64,000 nt of DNA from the NCBI RefSeq assembly GCF_002567005.1, contig NZ_NUZU01000015.1, forward strand, positions 92,123 through 156,122, written 5' to 3'. Source of the stretch: Bacillus sp. AFS073361 (GTDB taxonomy: Bacteria > Bacillota > Bacilli > Bacillales > Cytobacillaceae). Shown in pieces: positions 1 through 8,461 of this stretch. How positions within the stretch are numbered: position 1 is the stretch's first letter; every line of letters starts with the position of its first letter. Made by a program: the position numbers and the translations under genes. Below the pieces are notes generated by a model. That model saw only the letters and a list, made by a program, of their open reading frames with translations. It had not been told where the DNA came from and searched no databases.

Positions 1-24
1 ATTTGTTAAGCTGTTTTTTTAATT

Positions 25-1086
25 TTAATAATTTAAAAACTTCACACAAACCGGATACGGAACCTCGATATCAGCCTGAATCAATGCAAGTTTTCCTGTG
101 TTTTCATCACGCGAAAACAAGACGAGGTTACTGGACTCTTGGTTCGACGCCACAATGAATTTCTCTGTTGGGTCGAACATAAAATCTCTCGGCCAATCCC
201 CTTCAGTGGAGGTGCGATCAACAAAGCTAAGCTCTCCCGTTTCTTGGTCTACACGGAAAACAGCAATACTGTTATGGCCACGATTACCCGCGTAAACAAA
301 CTGTCCATCAGATGAAATATGAATGGCGCTTCCTTGATTATTCTCGGTGAAATCTTCAGGAAGCGTAGAAATATATTGTTTCTCTGTAAAACGACCATTT
401 TCCGAATGATAGGATAAAACAATCACTTCCGAACTAAACTCTGTCATGATATATGCAAATTTTTGGTTTGGATGGAAAACTAAATGTCTTGGTCCGCTTC
501 CAGCCTTTAATGGAAGAAAGTGCGCTTTTGAAAGTGTCCCATCACTGTTGACTGCATAAGTAATTAAAGCATCAATACCCAATTCAACCACTGCTAGATA
601 ATTCTCATCAGGGGTGATGCCGGCATAATGGGTATGCGGTTTCTCTTGTCTTGGGTCTGGACCAGAACCTTCGTGTTTTATAACCGATGCAGCTGGTTGA
701 ATCGTTCCATCTTCCTGGTTAATTAAATAAGATTCTACCGATCCTTTATGATAATTAGCACTGAATGCATAACGGTTGTTACTGTCAACACTCACATGAC
801 AAGGCGATGAGCCCTGAAGTAACTGACGATTGAGCTCGGTTAAACCGCCTTCCCTGTTTATGGAATAAGCAACTACGCCTCCATTTTCTCCTTCTTTAGC
901 CACAGAATAGAGGTATCGATTGTCCTTACTGATCGTGACATAAGTTGGATTCTCTAACTGTGCAGCTGCAACTTGAATATCTTCGATTCTTTTCTTATCC
1001 GTATTTAGTTTAAACGTATAGATTCCTTCGCTGCCGCCCTTGGTGTATGTTCCAATATAACCGATAAATGTTTGGTTGTTTGTCAT
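25..1086 (-). CDS. pgl: Lactonase family protein (6-phosphogluconolactonase type)
   Basis: A 353-residue protein of the lactonase family (PF10282), the seven-bladed beta-propeller type typified by Bacillus YkgB/Pgl, which hydrolyses 6-phosphogluconolactone in the oxidative pentose phosphate route. Seen: the N-terminal IGTYT motif and repeated blade motifs, including a GNRGHNSIAVF-like segment near residue 270 that is typical of the family. It is cytosolic, with no signal peptide. The ATG start is preceded by a GGAGC ribosome site and by a promoter-like pair at 1119-1148. It stands alone, divergent from an aldo/keto reductase. Some family members act on other sugar lactones, and the neighbouring sugar-oxidising genes leave that open. 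Family certain, exact substrate likely but not proven. Confidence 0.83.
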   Translation of the reverse strand: MTNNQTFIGYIGTYTKGGSEGIYTFKLNTDKKRIEDIQVAAAQLENPTYVTISKDNRYLYSVAKEGENGGVVAYSINREGGLTELNRQLLQGSSPCHVSVDSNNRYAFSANYHKGSVESYLINQEDGTIQPAASVIKHEGSGPDPRQEKPHTHYAGITPDENYLAVVELGIDALITYAVNSDGTLSKAHFLPLKAGSGPRHLVFHPNQKFAYIMTEFSSEVIVLSYHSENGRFTEKQYISTLPEDFTENNQGSAIHISSDGQFVYAGNRGHNSIAVFRVDQETGELSFVDRTSTEGDWPRDFMFDPTEKFIVASNQESSNLVLFSRDENTGKLALIQADIEVPYPVCVKFLNY

Positions 1087-1118
1087 TTTTTTGGCTCCTC
1101 GAAAAATGTAGTCTGTTT

Positions 1119-1148
1119 ATTTTAGCAGAAATTTTATTTATTACTCAA
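1119..1148 (-). promoter_or_regulatory. Probable sigma-A promoter of the lactonase gene
   Basis: Read on the minus strand, TTGAGT (1143-1148) is followed after 18 bases by TAAAAT (1119-1124), about 30 bases before the lactonase start codon. Both hexamers are close to the sigma-A consensus. Confidence 0.5.
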
Positions 1149-1184
1149 ATATAGAACCTGAATTAACTGAAAATTAATTTGATA

Positions 1185-1193
1185 TGGTATAGT
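1185..1193 (+). promoter_or_regulatory. Possible extended -10 element of the aldo/keto reductase gene
   Basis: TG-N-TATAGT, an extended -10 form, about 50 bases before the ATG at 1242. No good -35 is present at normal spacing, so this is a weak call. Confidence 0.33.
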
Positions 1194-1241
1194 TTGGGTG
1201 TTAGTTTTATCAAAAAGCGAATAGAAATGAGGGTACCCCAC

Positions 1242-2234
1242 ATGGTTTACCAAGCTGCAGAAAATCGTTATGAATCAATGAAGTATAATCGGAGTGGCCG
1301 TTCAGGGTTATTACTACCGGCCGTTTCACTTGGACTTTGGCACAACTTTGGCGGTGTGGATACATATGAAAATGGACAGGCAATGCTGAAAAGAGCGTTT
1401 GATTTAGGGATTACCCATTTTGATTTGGCCAACAATTATGGTCCGCCGCCAGGTTCGGCTGAAGAAATGTTTGGTAGAATCTTAAAAACAGACTTTGCTC
1501 CATACCGTGATGAAATGATCATATCTTCAAAAGCGGGCTATACGATGTGGCCGGGTCCATACGGGGATTGGGGCTCAAGAAAATACTTGATATCTAGTCT
1601 AGATCAAAGTCTAAAACGAATGGGACTTGATTATGTTGATATTTTTTATTCACACCGTCCAGATCCCAATACACCACTTGAGGAAACCATGGGGGCATTA
1701 GATTCTATTGTTCGTCAAGGCAAGGCGTTATATGTTGGAATCTCTAACTATAGTGCTGAACAAGCGTCAGAAGCTATCAAAATCTTAAATCAGTTAGGAA
1801 CACCTTTGTTAATCCATCAGCCAAAGTATTCGATGTTTAACCGCTGGATAGAGGATGGCTTACAGGATGTGCTTCAGGAAAACGGGGTAGGTTCAATCGC
1901 TTTTAGTCCGTTAGCGCAAGGTTTATTAACAAATAAATACCTAAAAGGGATTCCAGCCGATTCTCGTGCAGCAAGCTCTACAGGGTTCTTACGTGAGGAG
2001 CATGTAACTTCAGAAGTATTGAATCGTGTTCAAAAATTAAACGAAATTGCAACAGAGCGTGGTCAGAGTCTTTCACAAATGGCGCTTGCTTGGGTTTTAC
2101 GCGGAGAAAAAGTTACTTCTGTCTTAATAGGAGCAAGCAGAGTGAGTCAAATTGAGGAAAACGTTGCTGCATTAAATAACCTTGATTTTTCAGAGGAAGA
2201 ATTAGCAAGGATAGAGGATATTCTTAATCACTAA
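1242..2234 (+). CDS. Aldo/keto reductase, YghZ/Gpr-like
   Basis: A 330-residue aldo/keto reductase. The catalytic tetrad is visible: D61 and Y66 in DLANNYG, K97 in SSKAGY and H138 in YSHRPD. The N-terminus (ENRY, then the GRSGLLLPAVSLGLWHNFG region) resembles the YghZ/Gpr group, which reduces L-glyceraldehyde 3-phosphate and methylglyoxal with NADPH. I chose the ATG at 1242 because a GAGGG site lies about 8 bases upstream and the family begins at this point; upstream in-frame starts at 1179 and 1227 have poorer sites. It is followed by a terminator and is transcribed separately from the glycan locus. Physiological substrate not deducible. Confidence 0.85.
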   Translation: MVYQAAENRYESMKYNRSGRSGLLLPAVSLGLWHNFGGVDTYENGQAMLKRAFDLGITHFDLANNYGPPPGSAEEMFGRILKTDFAPYRDEMIISSKAGYTMWPGPYGDWGSRKYLISSLDQSLKRMGLDYVDIFYSHRPDPNTPLEETMGALDSIVRQGKALYVGISNYSAEQASEAIKILNQLGTPLLIHQPKYSMFNRWIEDGLQDVLQENGVGSIAFSPLAQGLLTNKYLKGIPADSRAASSTGFLREEHVTSEVLNRVQKLNEIATERGQSLSQMALAWVLRGEKVTSVLIGASRVSQIEENVAALNNLDFSEEELARIEDILNH

Positions 2235-2240
2235 GAGGAT

Positions 2241-2267
2241 GGATGGGCTATTGCTCATCCTTTTTTT
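2241..2267 (+). terminator. Rho-independent terminator after the aldo/keto reductase
   Basis: An 8-bp stem (GGATGGGC with GCTCATCC, one G-T pair) with a TATT loop, followed directly by seven T. It lies just after the aldo/keto reductase stop codon. Confidence 0.8.
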
Positions 2268-2322
2268 AGGTGATTAACTCACTTGCTTAGTTTATCGAAT
2301 ACACAAACTAATGTTAAGATGC

Positions 2323-2374
2323 TATAATAATTCCAATCGTAAACAATATTTATGAAAGCGGTATTTTTACGATT
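2323..2374 (+). promoter_or_regulatory. Leader of the first GH38 gene: -10 box, inverted repeat, cre-like core
   Basis: TATAAT at 2323-2328 is a good -10, with no clear -35. It is followed by a perfect 9-bp inverted repeat, AATCGTAAA (2335-2343) and TTTACGATT (2366-2374), separated by 22 bases. Between the arms is ATGAAAGCGGT (2352-2362), which resembles the first part of a CcpA cre site but lacks the conserved end. It is placed where a repressor would act just downstream of transcription start. Confidence 0.42.
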
Positions 2375-2446
2375 ACTAGAGGCAGTTAAAACTGAAAAGA
2401 ATAGTAATCTAACTAGGATTATCAATCAATCAGGAGGAAAATCTAC

Positions 2447-4897
2447 ATGAAGAATATGTTTATGATTGGAAATGCACACCTTGATCCGGTTTGGCTTTGG
2501 CGCTGGCAGGAAGGCTTTCAAGAAGTGAAAGCAACTTTTCGGTCTGCATTAGATCGTTTAAAAGAATATGAGAATTTTATATTCACGTCCAGTTCTGCGG
2601 CTTATTATGAATGGATTGAAAAAAACGATTCGAAGATGTTTGAAGAAATCAAGGAAAGAATACAAGAAGGCAGATGGGTTATTTGTGGGGGGTGGTGGAT
2701 ACAGCCCGATTGCAATATTCCAAGTGGCGAATCATTTGTCCGCCAAGGATTGATTGGTCAAAATTATTTTAAAGAAAAGTTCGGCGTGACAGCAAAGGTT
2801 GGCTACAATGTTGACAGCTTTGGTCATAATGGTATGCTGCCGCAAATATTAAAGAAATCCGGGATGGATTCCTATGTATTTATGAGACCCGGCCCTGAGG
2901 AAAAAGGACTTCCAAGCCGTTTGTTTTTGTGGGAATCTAAGGACGGTTCCCGAGTAAAAGCCTTTCGGATTCCTTTTGAATATTGTACCTTTGAACATCT
3001 CGAAAACCATATTATGCATTGTAAGAACGAGCTTAAACATTCGTTTAATCAATTAATGTGTTTTTATGGTGTAGGCAATCATGGGGGGGGACCAACCAAA
3101 GAAAACATAGAAATTATTGAAAAATTAAATGGAACGATGGATGATACCAATCTTATCTTTAGTTCACCCAATGACTTTTTCGAACATGTGGAAAGCCTTA
3201 AGGACACACTGCCTGTTGTTCATGATGATCTGCTCCACCATGCCGTTGGTTGTTATTCAGTTCATTCGGAAGTGAAGAAGCTAAACCGTTATTCTGAAAA
3301 TCTCACATTAATGGCAGAAAAATTCTCTTCGATTGCGAATTGGACAACGGGACAAGTCTACCCTCCAGACATAAACCAGGCTTGGAAAGGGATTTTATTT
3401 AATCAGTTTCATGATATTTTAGCGGGAACAAGCATTGAATCTGCTTATCATGATGCAAGAGATTTGTATGGGGAGTCTATTAGTATCTCCTCAAGAAATA
3501 TGAATTACGCTCTACAATCCTTAAGTTGGAATATTAATATTGAAGAAGAAAAAGGAATGAAGCCAATGGTTATCTTCAATCCGCATTCTTGGCCAGTAAG
3601 GGTGAATGTTGAAATTGAAGATGGGTTATTTGTTAACTATCTGCTCCCAGAAGAGTTCATTATCGAAGATGTAAACGGGAATGAAATACCATACCAAATC
3701 GTTGATCCAATCGCAAAGATTCCAAATCGAAAAAGAGTTGTATTCTTGGCAGAACTGCCTCCATTAGGATATAGCACATATAAACTTCGTGCACTTACGC
3801 CAGCTAAAGAGTTTGAAACTGTAAAAGTTAGCGAAAATGAAATGGAAAACGATCGTTTCAGGCTGGTTATTGATCAAGAATCTGGCGGGATTCGCAGCTT
3901 ATTTGACAAAGTTAAGCAAATTGAGGTATTTAAGAATGACGCAGCTATTCCCGTTGTCTTAAATGACACTTTTGATACATGGGGACATGGGACGTTACGC
4001 TTTGATGAAATATCAGGGGTATTCAAGCCGGTAAGAATTAAGAAGCTTGAAGAAGGACCAGTAAGAGGGGTTATCCGGGTAACATCAAAGTTTCAATCTT
4101 CAACAATTGTTCAAGATTTTATTATGTATAAGCAATCCAATAAGATAGAAGTCAAAGTGAAAGTAAACTGGCAAGAAAGCTATCAAACTTTAAAAATCAA
4201 GTTTCCTGTAAGCTTTAATCAGCGGAATACTACCTATGAAATTCCATTTGGGCATACTAGTCGTGAGTCGGATGGGAACGAAAAACCGATGCAAAACTGG
4301 GTTGATGTAACAGGTACAATTAGTAAGCAAAGGGAAGAGATTTACGGTCTAAGTATTCTTAATGATGGAAAATATGGCGTCGATGTCAAAGGGAATACAG
4401 TTAACTTAACGGTTCTAAGAAGCACAATCTATGCGCACCATGCTCCGTTCATCCCTGACTTGGACGAGGATTACCCGATTATTGATCAAGGGATTCAAAC
4501 GTTTACTTATCAATTGTTACCACATGAAAACAGCTGGGAAGAGGCTGAAACGGTAAAGCATGCACTAGAATTAAATCAAAAACCACAACTGATTGTTGAA
4601 ACGTATCATAAGGGTTCACTAGCGCAAGAAGATTCATTTATTTCGATAGATCAACCAAATATTATTCTTTCTGCTTTAAAGAAAGCGGAGAATCATGATG
4701 ACTTGATTATTCGTTTAGTTGAAACGAATAACGCAGAAACGGTCGCAAAAGTCGAATTGAAAAATTGGGGAAGAGCTATGGAACTGCATTTTGGACCAAT
4801 GGAAATCAAAACATTATGCATTCCGAAAAATCAGAAAGAGCCTATTTATGAAACCAATCTAATTGAAAATCTCAATCAGGCACTGGTTACCGTATGA
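2447..4897 (+). CDS. GH38 alpha-mannosidase (first paralogue)
   Basis: An 816-residue GH38 enzyme, a zinc-dependent retaining exo-alpha-mannosidase. Seen: the zinc-binding HLD motif at H11/D13, the GGWWIQPD segment near residue 85, the proposed nucleophile D123 in YNVDSFGH, and a histidine-rich VHDDLLHHA segment near residue 260. The middle helical domain and C-terminal beta-sandwich domains give the normal family length. There is no signal peptide, so it acts in the cytosol. A strong AGGAGG site precedes the ATG. It is closely related to the GH38 genes starting at 16970 and 43424. Together with the next gene it forms the first operon. Linkage specificity cannot be read from sequence. Confidence 0.92.
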   Translation: MKNMFMIGNAHLDPVWLWRWQEGFQEVKATFRSALDRLKEYENFIFTSSSAAYYEWIEKNDSKMFEEIKERIQEGRWVICGGWWIQPDCNIPSGESFVRQGLIGQNYFKEKFGVTAKVGYNVDSFGHNGMLPQILKKSGMDSYVFMRPGPEEKGLPSRLFLWESKDGSRVKAFRIPFEYCTFEHLENHIMHCKNELKHSFNQLMCFYGVGNHGGGPTKENIEIIEKLNGTMDDTNLIFSSPNDFFEHVESLKDTLPVVHDDLLHHAVGCYSVHSEVKKLNRYSENLTLMAEKFSSIANWTTGQVYPPDINQAWKGILFNQFHDILAGTSIESAYHDARDLYGESISISSRNMNYALQSLSWNINIEEEKGMKPMVIFNPHSWPVRVNVEIEDGLFVNYLLPEEFIIEDVNGNEIPYQIVDPIAKIPNRKRVVFLAELPPLGYSTYKLRALTPAKEFETVKVSENEMENDRFRLVIDQESGGIRSLFDKVKQIEVFKNDAAIPVVLNDTFDTWGHGTLRFDEISGVFKPVRIKKLEEGPVRGVIRVTSKFQSSTIVQDFIMYKQSNKIEVKVKVNWQESYQTLKIKFPVSFNQRNTTYEIPFGHTSRESDGNEKPMQNWVDVTGTISKQREEIYGLSILNDGKYGVDVKGNTVNLTVLRSTIYAHHAPFIPDLDEDYPIIDQGIQTFTYQLLPHENSWEEAETVKHALELNQKPQLIVETYHKGSLAQEDSFISIDQPNIILSALKKAENHDDLIIRLVETNNAETVAKVELKNWGRAMELHFGPMEIKTLCIPKNQKEPIYETNLIENLNQALVTV

Positions 4898-4898
4898 A

Positions 4899-4937
4899 GC
4901 GCAGCGAAATAATTCACCGTTTACATGATTGCTGCGC
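4899..4937 (+). other. Intergenic stem-loop
   Basis: GCGCAGC (4899-4905) can pair with GCTGCGC (4931-4937) across a 25-base loop. There is no T run, so it is not a good terminator. An mRNA processing or stability element is possible. Confidence 0.35.
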
Positions 4938-5034
4938 CACAGGAAGTGGAATAATTAATTTTTGAAAAAAATCATTTAGTAATAAGAACATGGATTTATC
5001 CATCTATAATAAATTGACTGGGGGAAGCAGTTTG

Positions 5035-6348
5035 ATGGATGCTAGAATAGTTGAAAAGGGCAGAGAAAAGGCAGAAAAAATTTTGTTGCAAAACGGGGGA
5101 GAACTTGGTTTACTGGGATCAAGTACTGCTTACCAGCAAGTTTGGGCAAGAGACAGTATGATTTGCGGACTGGGTCTTTTAGCCTGCAGCAGTGAGGAGG
5201 GGCCAACGATTCATCGCAGGTCATTGGAGACATTAGGACAGTTTCAAAGTGAACTGGGAAAGATTCCTCATAATGTTGGTTTTCCAAATGTATTAGATCC
5301 CGCATTAATTGCACATGGTGGAAAACTTGGTGTTGAAGGTGAAAGTGGACAAGCAGTGGAAGATTCTATCCACGCGGGTTGTGTAGACGGGAATATTTGG
5401 TATATTATTGGTCATTATGCGTATTACCAGGAAATGAACGATCAAGAATTTTTACGAAAATGGTGGGGGAATTTAGAAAAGGCACTGCTTTGGCTTCGAT
5501 ATCAAGATTCGAATGAGTGTGGGTTATTAGAGGTTCATGAGGCAATGGACTGGGCTGATTTGTTTGCCAACCGCTATAATGTTCTTTTCGATAATGTTTT
5601 ATATGCAGCGGCCTGGAAGTGTATGGGACATATGGCTGATGCGTTAAACATCCCTTCGAGCTATTATTATGAAAATGCAGCTGATGTTAAGAAAAAAATT
5701 AATATTCTTCTGTGGATTACTCCGGATAATCAGGAAAAGATGGACTGGGTAAAAGCTGAGCGAAAAGAATGGATTTATCCAATTAAGCGGGTCGAAACGG
5801 AATTGGTAGAAAGACCATTTTATTTACCGTATATGGGGTTCCGCGATTATGCGGACCGATTTGATACACTTGCCAACCTGCTGGCAATCGTCTTTGGAAT
5901 TGCGGATGAAACACAAGCAAATAAAATATTGGATTATATTCATGGCTGCGGCATCAATGAGCCTTATCCAGTTCAGGCCTTGTATCCAGCTATTCGCGAG
6001 GGGGAAAAGGATTGGCGGGATTATTATCGCGTTCGGAATCTTAATTTGCCTCATCATTACCATAATGGAGGTGCATGGCCGTTTATTGGGGGATTCTATG
6101 TTACCGCGTTAATTCAGGCCAAAAGGTTTGATGAAGCAAACTATCAATTAGAGAAATTAGCAAGCATGAATAAAGCAGGTAAGAAAAATGAGTGGGAATT
6201 TAACGAATGGTTCCATGGCCAATCAGGAAGACCGATGGGATATGCAGGTCAATCATGGTCGGCAGCCATGTATCTGTTTGCAGAGAATGCTGTTAGAAAT
6301 CAGAAGGTAAATATTTTTAATAGTGAACACCAATGGGTATCCTATTAA
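5035..6348 (+). CDS. (alpha/alpha)6-barrel glycosidase, amylo-alpha-1,6-glucosidase/GH63-GH100-like
   Basis: A 437-residue protein that looks like a six-hairpin glycosidase. Motifs: a VWARDSM segment near residue 40 (aromatic-x-RDS is common in the glycogen debranching and GH63/GH100 group), EAMDWAD near residue 170, a HNGGAWPFIGGFY segment near residue 345, and AGQSWSAAMYLFA near the end. There is no signal peptide. The ATG at 5035 is preceded by GGGGGAAG with good spacing, and an in-frame ATG at 4990 lacks a site. It sits between GH38 and a YesL-type gene, suggesting it trims imported oligosaccharides. The exact GH family and substrate are uncertain; mannosidase, glucosidase or invertase-like activity are all possible. 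Confidence 0.6.
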   Translation: MDARIVEKGREKAEKILLQNGGELGLLGSSTAYQQVWARDSMICGLGLLACSSEEGPTIHRRSLETLGQFQSELGKIPHNVGFPNVLDPALIAHGGKLGVEGESGQAVEDSIHAGCVDGNIWYIIGHYAYYQEMNDQEFLRKWWGNLEKALLWLRYQDSNECGLLEVHEAMDWADLFANRYNVLFDNVLYAAAWKCMGHMADALNIPSSYYYENAADVKKKINILLWITPDNQEKMDWVKAERKEWIYPIKRVETELVERPFYLPYMGFRDYADRFDTLANLLAIVFGIADETQANKILDYIHGCGINEPYPVQALYPAIREGEKDWRDYYRVRNLNLPHHYHNGGAWPFIGGFYVTALIQAKRFDEANYQLEKLASMNKAGKKNEWEFNEWFHGQSGRPMGYAGQSWSAAMYLFAENAVRNQKVNIFNSEHQWVSY

Positions 6349-6378
6349 ATTTTCTTATATATTAAAGGATGATTATGA

Positions 6379-7002
6379 ATGAATACTAAGGGCATAAAAG
6401 GTTTTATCTATCGGATTACGGAACTCGTGATGCAATTTGCCTATCTGCAATTGTTGTGGATTTTGTTCACAATAGTCGGGCTAGGGATTTTTGGTATCTT
6501 TCCTTCAACAGCAGCCATGTTTTCTGTGGTTAGAAAATGGGTAATGGGAGCTGAGGATGCACCTGTTTTTAAAACATTCTGGCAGACGTATAAAACCGAA
6601 TTTGTAAAGGTAAATGGACTTGGATTAATTTTCGTTGCGATGGGATGGTTATTATATGTTGACTTCCACTTCTTTACCATGGGAGACTCAGTTGGCAGCT
6701 CACTATTGAAAATAGTAACGATCTTTATCTCATATTTTTTTATCACTACTGCCATTTATTTTTTCCCTATTTTTGTTCATTTTCACTATCGTTTTTTTGA
6801 CTACGTAAAATATAGCTTTTTATATAGTGTTGCTTCTCCACTAAGGACAGCGGGTATTTTTATTATTTCTTGTGTAATCTATTACTTGCTATTGAAAGTA
6901 CCTTCACTTTTTCTCATCTTTAGCGGAAGTGTTATTAGTTATATTTGGATGTGGTATGTTTACTTGACGATTACTAGAACACAGGCGGCCAAAAAAGGAT
7001 GA
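6379..7002 (+). CDS. YesL/DUF624 family membrane protein (first copy)
   Basis: A 207-residue integral membrane protein of the YesL (DUF624) family, with about five hydrophobic segments, near residues 15-40, 75-95, 105-130, 150-175 and 175-200. It has the family's N-terminal pattern, with a GIFPSTAAMFSVVRKW segment near residue 40. YesL-type genes usually sit beside carbohydrate ABC importers; their molecular role is not known. Here it follows the six-hairpin glycosidase by 30 bases and precedes the LacI/ABC operon. A second copy starts at 33529 beside the other importer, so the pairing occurs twice in this locus. Confidence 0.8.
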   Translation: MNTKGIKGFIYRITELVMQFAYLQLLWILFTIVGLGIFGIFPSTAAMFSVVRKWVMGAEDAPVFKTFWQTYKTEFVKVNGLGLIFVAMGWLLYVDFHFFTMGDSVGSSLLKIVTIFISYFFITTAIYFFPIFVHFHYRFFDYVKYSFLYSVASPLRTAGIFIISCVIYYLLLKVPSLFLIFSGSVISYIWMWYVYLTITRTQAAKKG

Positions 7003-7047
7003 GTTTTTCGAGTTAACTTGCTTTCTATCATAATAAAAAAGAATTGT

Positions 7048-7076
7048 TTGACAATAATAGTGATAGGCATTAAAAT
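7048..7076 (+). promoter_or_regulatory. Sigma-A promoter of the LacI/ABC operon
   Basis: A perfect -35 TTGACA (7048-7053), a 17-base spacer and TAAAAT (7071-7076). The 34-bp palindrome starts about 22 bases after the -10, placing it in the first part of the transcript as expected for repressor control. Confidence 0.7.
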
Positions 7077-7097
7077 TAAATTAATTAATAAATTCCT

Positions 7098-7131
7098 TAC
7101 CCTAAAATGGGAACGTTCCCATTTTAGGGTA
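7098..7131 (+). promoter_or_regulatory. 34-bp perfect palindrome, probable LacI-family operator O1
   Basis: A fully symmetric inverted repeat centred between 7114 and 7115, with GGGAACGTTCCC at its core and arms extending to TACCCTAAAA and its complement. The central CG and symmetry fit a LacI-family operator. No T run follows, so a terminator is unlikely. It is far longer than the usual 14-20 bp operator. Confidence 0.75.
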
Positions 7132-7195
7132 TCAAGTTACTAGTAACAAGCCTTTTACTAGCCATGATCTAACTATCATATTTTTTTTATGCGTA

Positions 7196-7210
7196 ATGTA
7201 AACGGTTCCT
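7196..7210 (+). promoter_or_regulatory. cre-like site
   Basis: ATGTAAACGGTTCCT matches the degenerate cre pattern (WTGNAANCGNWNNCA) except at the last base. It lies in the 332-base gene-free stretch between the YesL-type gene and lacI, which otherwise holds the promoter and the two operators. Confidence 0.35.
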
Positions 7211-7279
7211 GTTTTTATATTATTAGTAATAGTCAGTTAATTTAGTTTCTCAAAGAACAACATTTGGTTTGGTCTTTTG

Positions 7280-7293
7280 TGGGAACGTTCCTA
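7280..7293 (+). promoter_or_regulatory. Second LacI-family operator O2
   Basis: TGGGAACGTTCCTA shares the GGAACGTTCC core (7282-7291) with the 34-bp palindrome. It lies 40 bases before the lacI start and 172 bases (centre to centre) from O1, a distance that would allow DNA looping. Confidence 0.62.
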
Positions 7294-7334
7294 CATAATA
7301 AAGAGACAAAACTTATAGAAAGGAGGCCAATATA

Positions 7335-8354
7335 GTGAATCCAACAATTATAGATGTTGCTAAACTAGCTAATACATCGAAGAGTACGGTATCCCGTTAT
7401 CTAAATGGTCTGCCAATAAAAAAAGAAACAGAAGAAGCGTTAAAAAAAGCGATTAAGGAATTAAACTACCACCGCAATGAAAATGCCAGAAGATTGGTTG
7501 TCAATAAGACACAAACCATAGGAATTGTGGTTGATAGTATTGCCAATATGTTTTATTCATCCATTTTTAAGGGGATTGAAGAAGTTGCAAAGGAAAATGG
7601 TTTTAATTGTGTGTTCTACAGTATGACCTCCAATAAATACACAGAGTCATATTTTCAAAACTTAGTTTTTGAGGGGCACGTAGATGGGATCATCTTAATT
7701 AGTTTTATGAAAAGAGATGTTAAAGATCTTTTGGAAATAGCAAACGCAGGGATTCCTGTTGTTGTTTTTGGTGATACGGCCGGAGTGAAGGATTTGGTTT
7801 CGGTGGATGTTGATAATTACTATGGTATTTCAGAGCTTGTGCGTTATCTCCATCGAATTGGCCATCAAAAAATAGCTTATATTTCAGGGCCAAAAGACGC
7901 AGCTGCAACGGAGTGCCGCTTAGCCGGATACCTTGAAACGATGGAACACTTAGGATTAACTGTTAATCCTAATTGGGTGGTTCCAACAGATTGGTCTAAT
8001 GAGGACGGATATAATGCTATGAATCATTTATTAACGATAGGTGATTTCACAGCTGTTTTAGCTTCAAATGATGAAACGGCCATTGGGGCCCTAAGGGCAG
8101 TACAGGAACGAGGCTATAATGTTCCGGCAGATCTATCGATTACAGGATTTGACGATATCACACTGGCAAGCTGGACTTACCCGCCATTAACAACTGTAAA
8201 ACAGCCGTTCTTGGAAATGGGGAAAAAAGCAGCGTCTGAATTATTTAAGCGCATGGGAAATTCTGAGGAATACATCTCAGAACGCCATTTGTTAAAACCA
8301 GAACTGATTATCCGTGATTCATGCAGGAAAATATCAAATCCGGTTATGAGATAA
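7335..8354 (+). CDS. LacI-family transcriptional repressor
   Basis: A 339-residue regulator. Residues 1-50 form the LacI helix-turn-helix, with IIDVAKLA and the recognition helix in SKSTVSRYLNG. Residues 60-335 form the periplasmic-binding-protein-like sensor with the typical GIVVDS, ASNDETAIGALRA and SITGFDDI segments. The GTG start at 7335 is supported by AGGAGG seven bases upstream. It is the first gene of an operon with a complete sugar importer except for the ATPase, so it most likely senses a sugar derived from the imported glycan. GGAACGTTCC-core palindromes upstream and inside downstream genes are its likely targets. Confidence 0.9.
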   Translation: MNPTIIDVAKLANTSKSTVSRYLNGLPIKKETEEALKKAIKELNYHRNENARRLVVNKTQTIGIVVDSIANMFYSSIFKGIEEVAKENGFNCVFYSMTSNKYTESYFQNLVFEGHVDGIILISFMKRDVKDLLEIANAGIPVVVFGDTAGVKDLVSVDVDNYYGISELVRYLHRIGHQKIAYISGPKDAAATECRLAGYLETMEHLGLTVNPNWVVPTDWSNEDGYNAMNHLLTIGDFTAVLASNDETAIGALRAVQERGYNVPADLSITGFDDITLASWTYPPLTTVKQPFLEMGKKAASELFKRMGNSEEYISERHLLKPELIIRDSCRKISNPVMR

Positions 8355-8369
8355 AAGTTACTGAAAAGG

Positions 8370-8408
8370 CAATCCATCGATATAGTGTGAAACTAGATTA
8401 ATGGATTG
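8370..8408 (+). other. Stem-loop between lacI and the first permease gene
   Basis: CAATCCAT (8370-8377) and ATGGATTG (8401-8408) form an 8-bp inverted repeat with a 23-base loop and no T run. It may separate expression of the repressor from the transporter. Confidence 0.3.
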
Positions 8409-8461
8409 GTACATACGGACAAACATTGGAGGCACAAAAAAGTTTAAAAGGCTGTGAAAAA

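Noticed and set aside
7098..7131. Palindrome read as a terminator of the YesL-type gene
   Set aside because: No T run follows on either strand, and it sits just after a strong promoter with an operator core.
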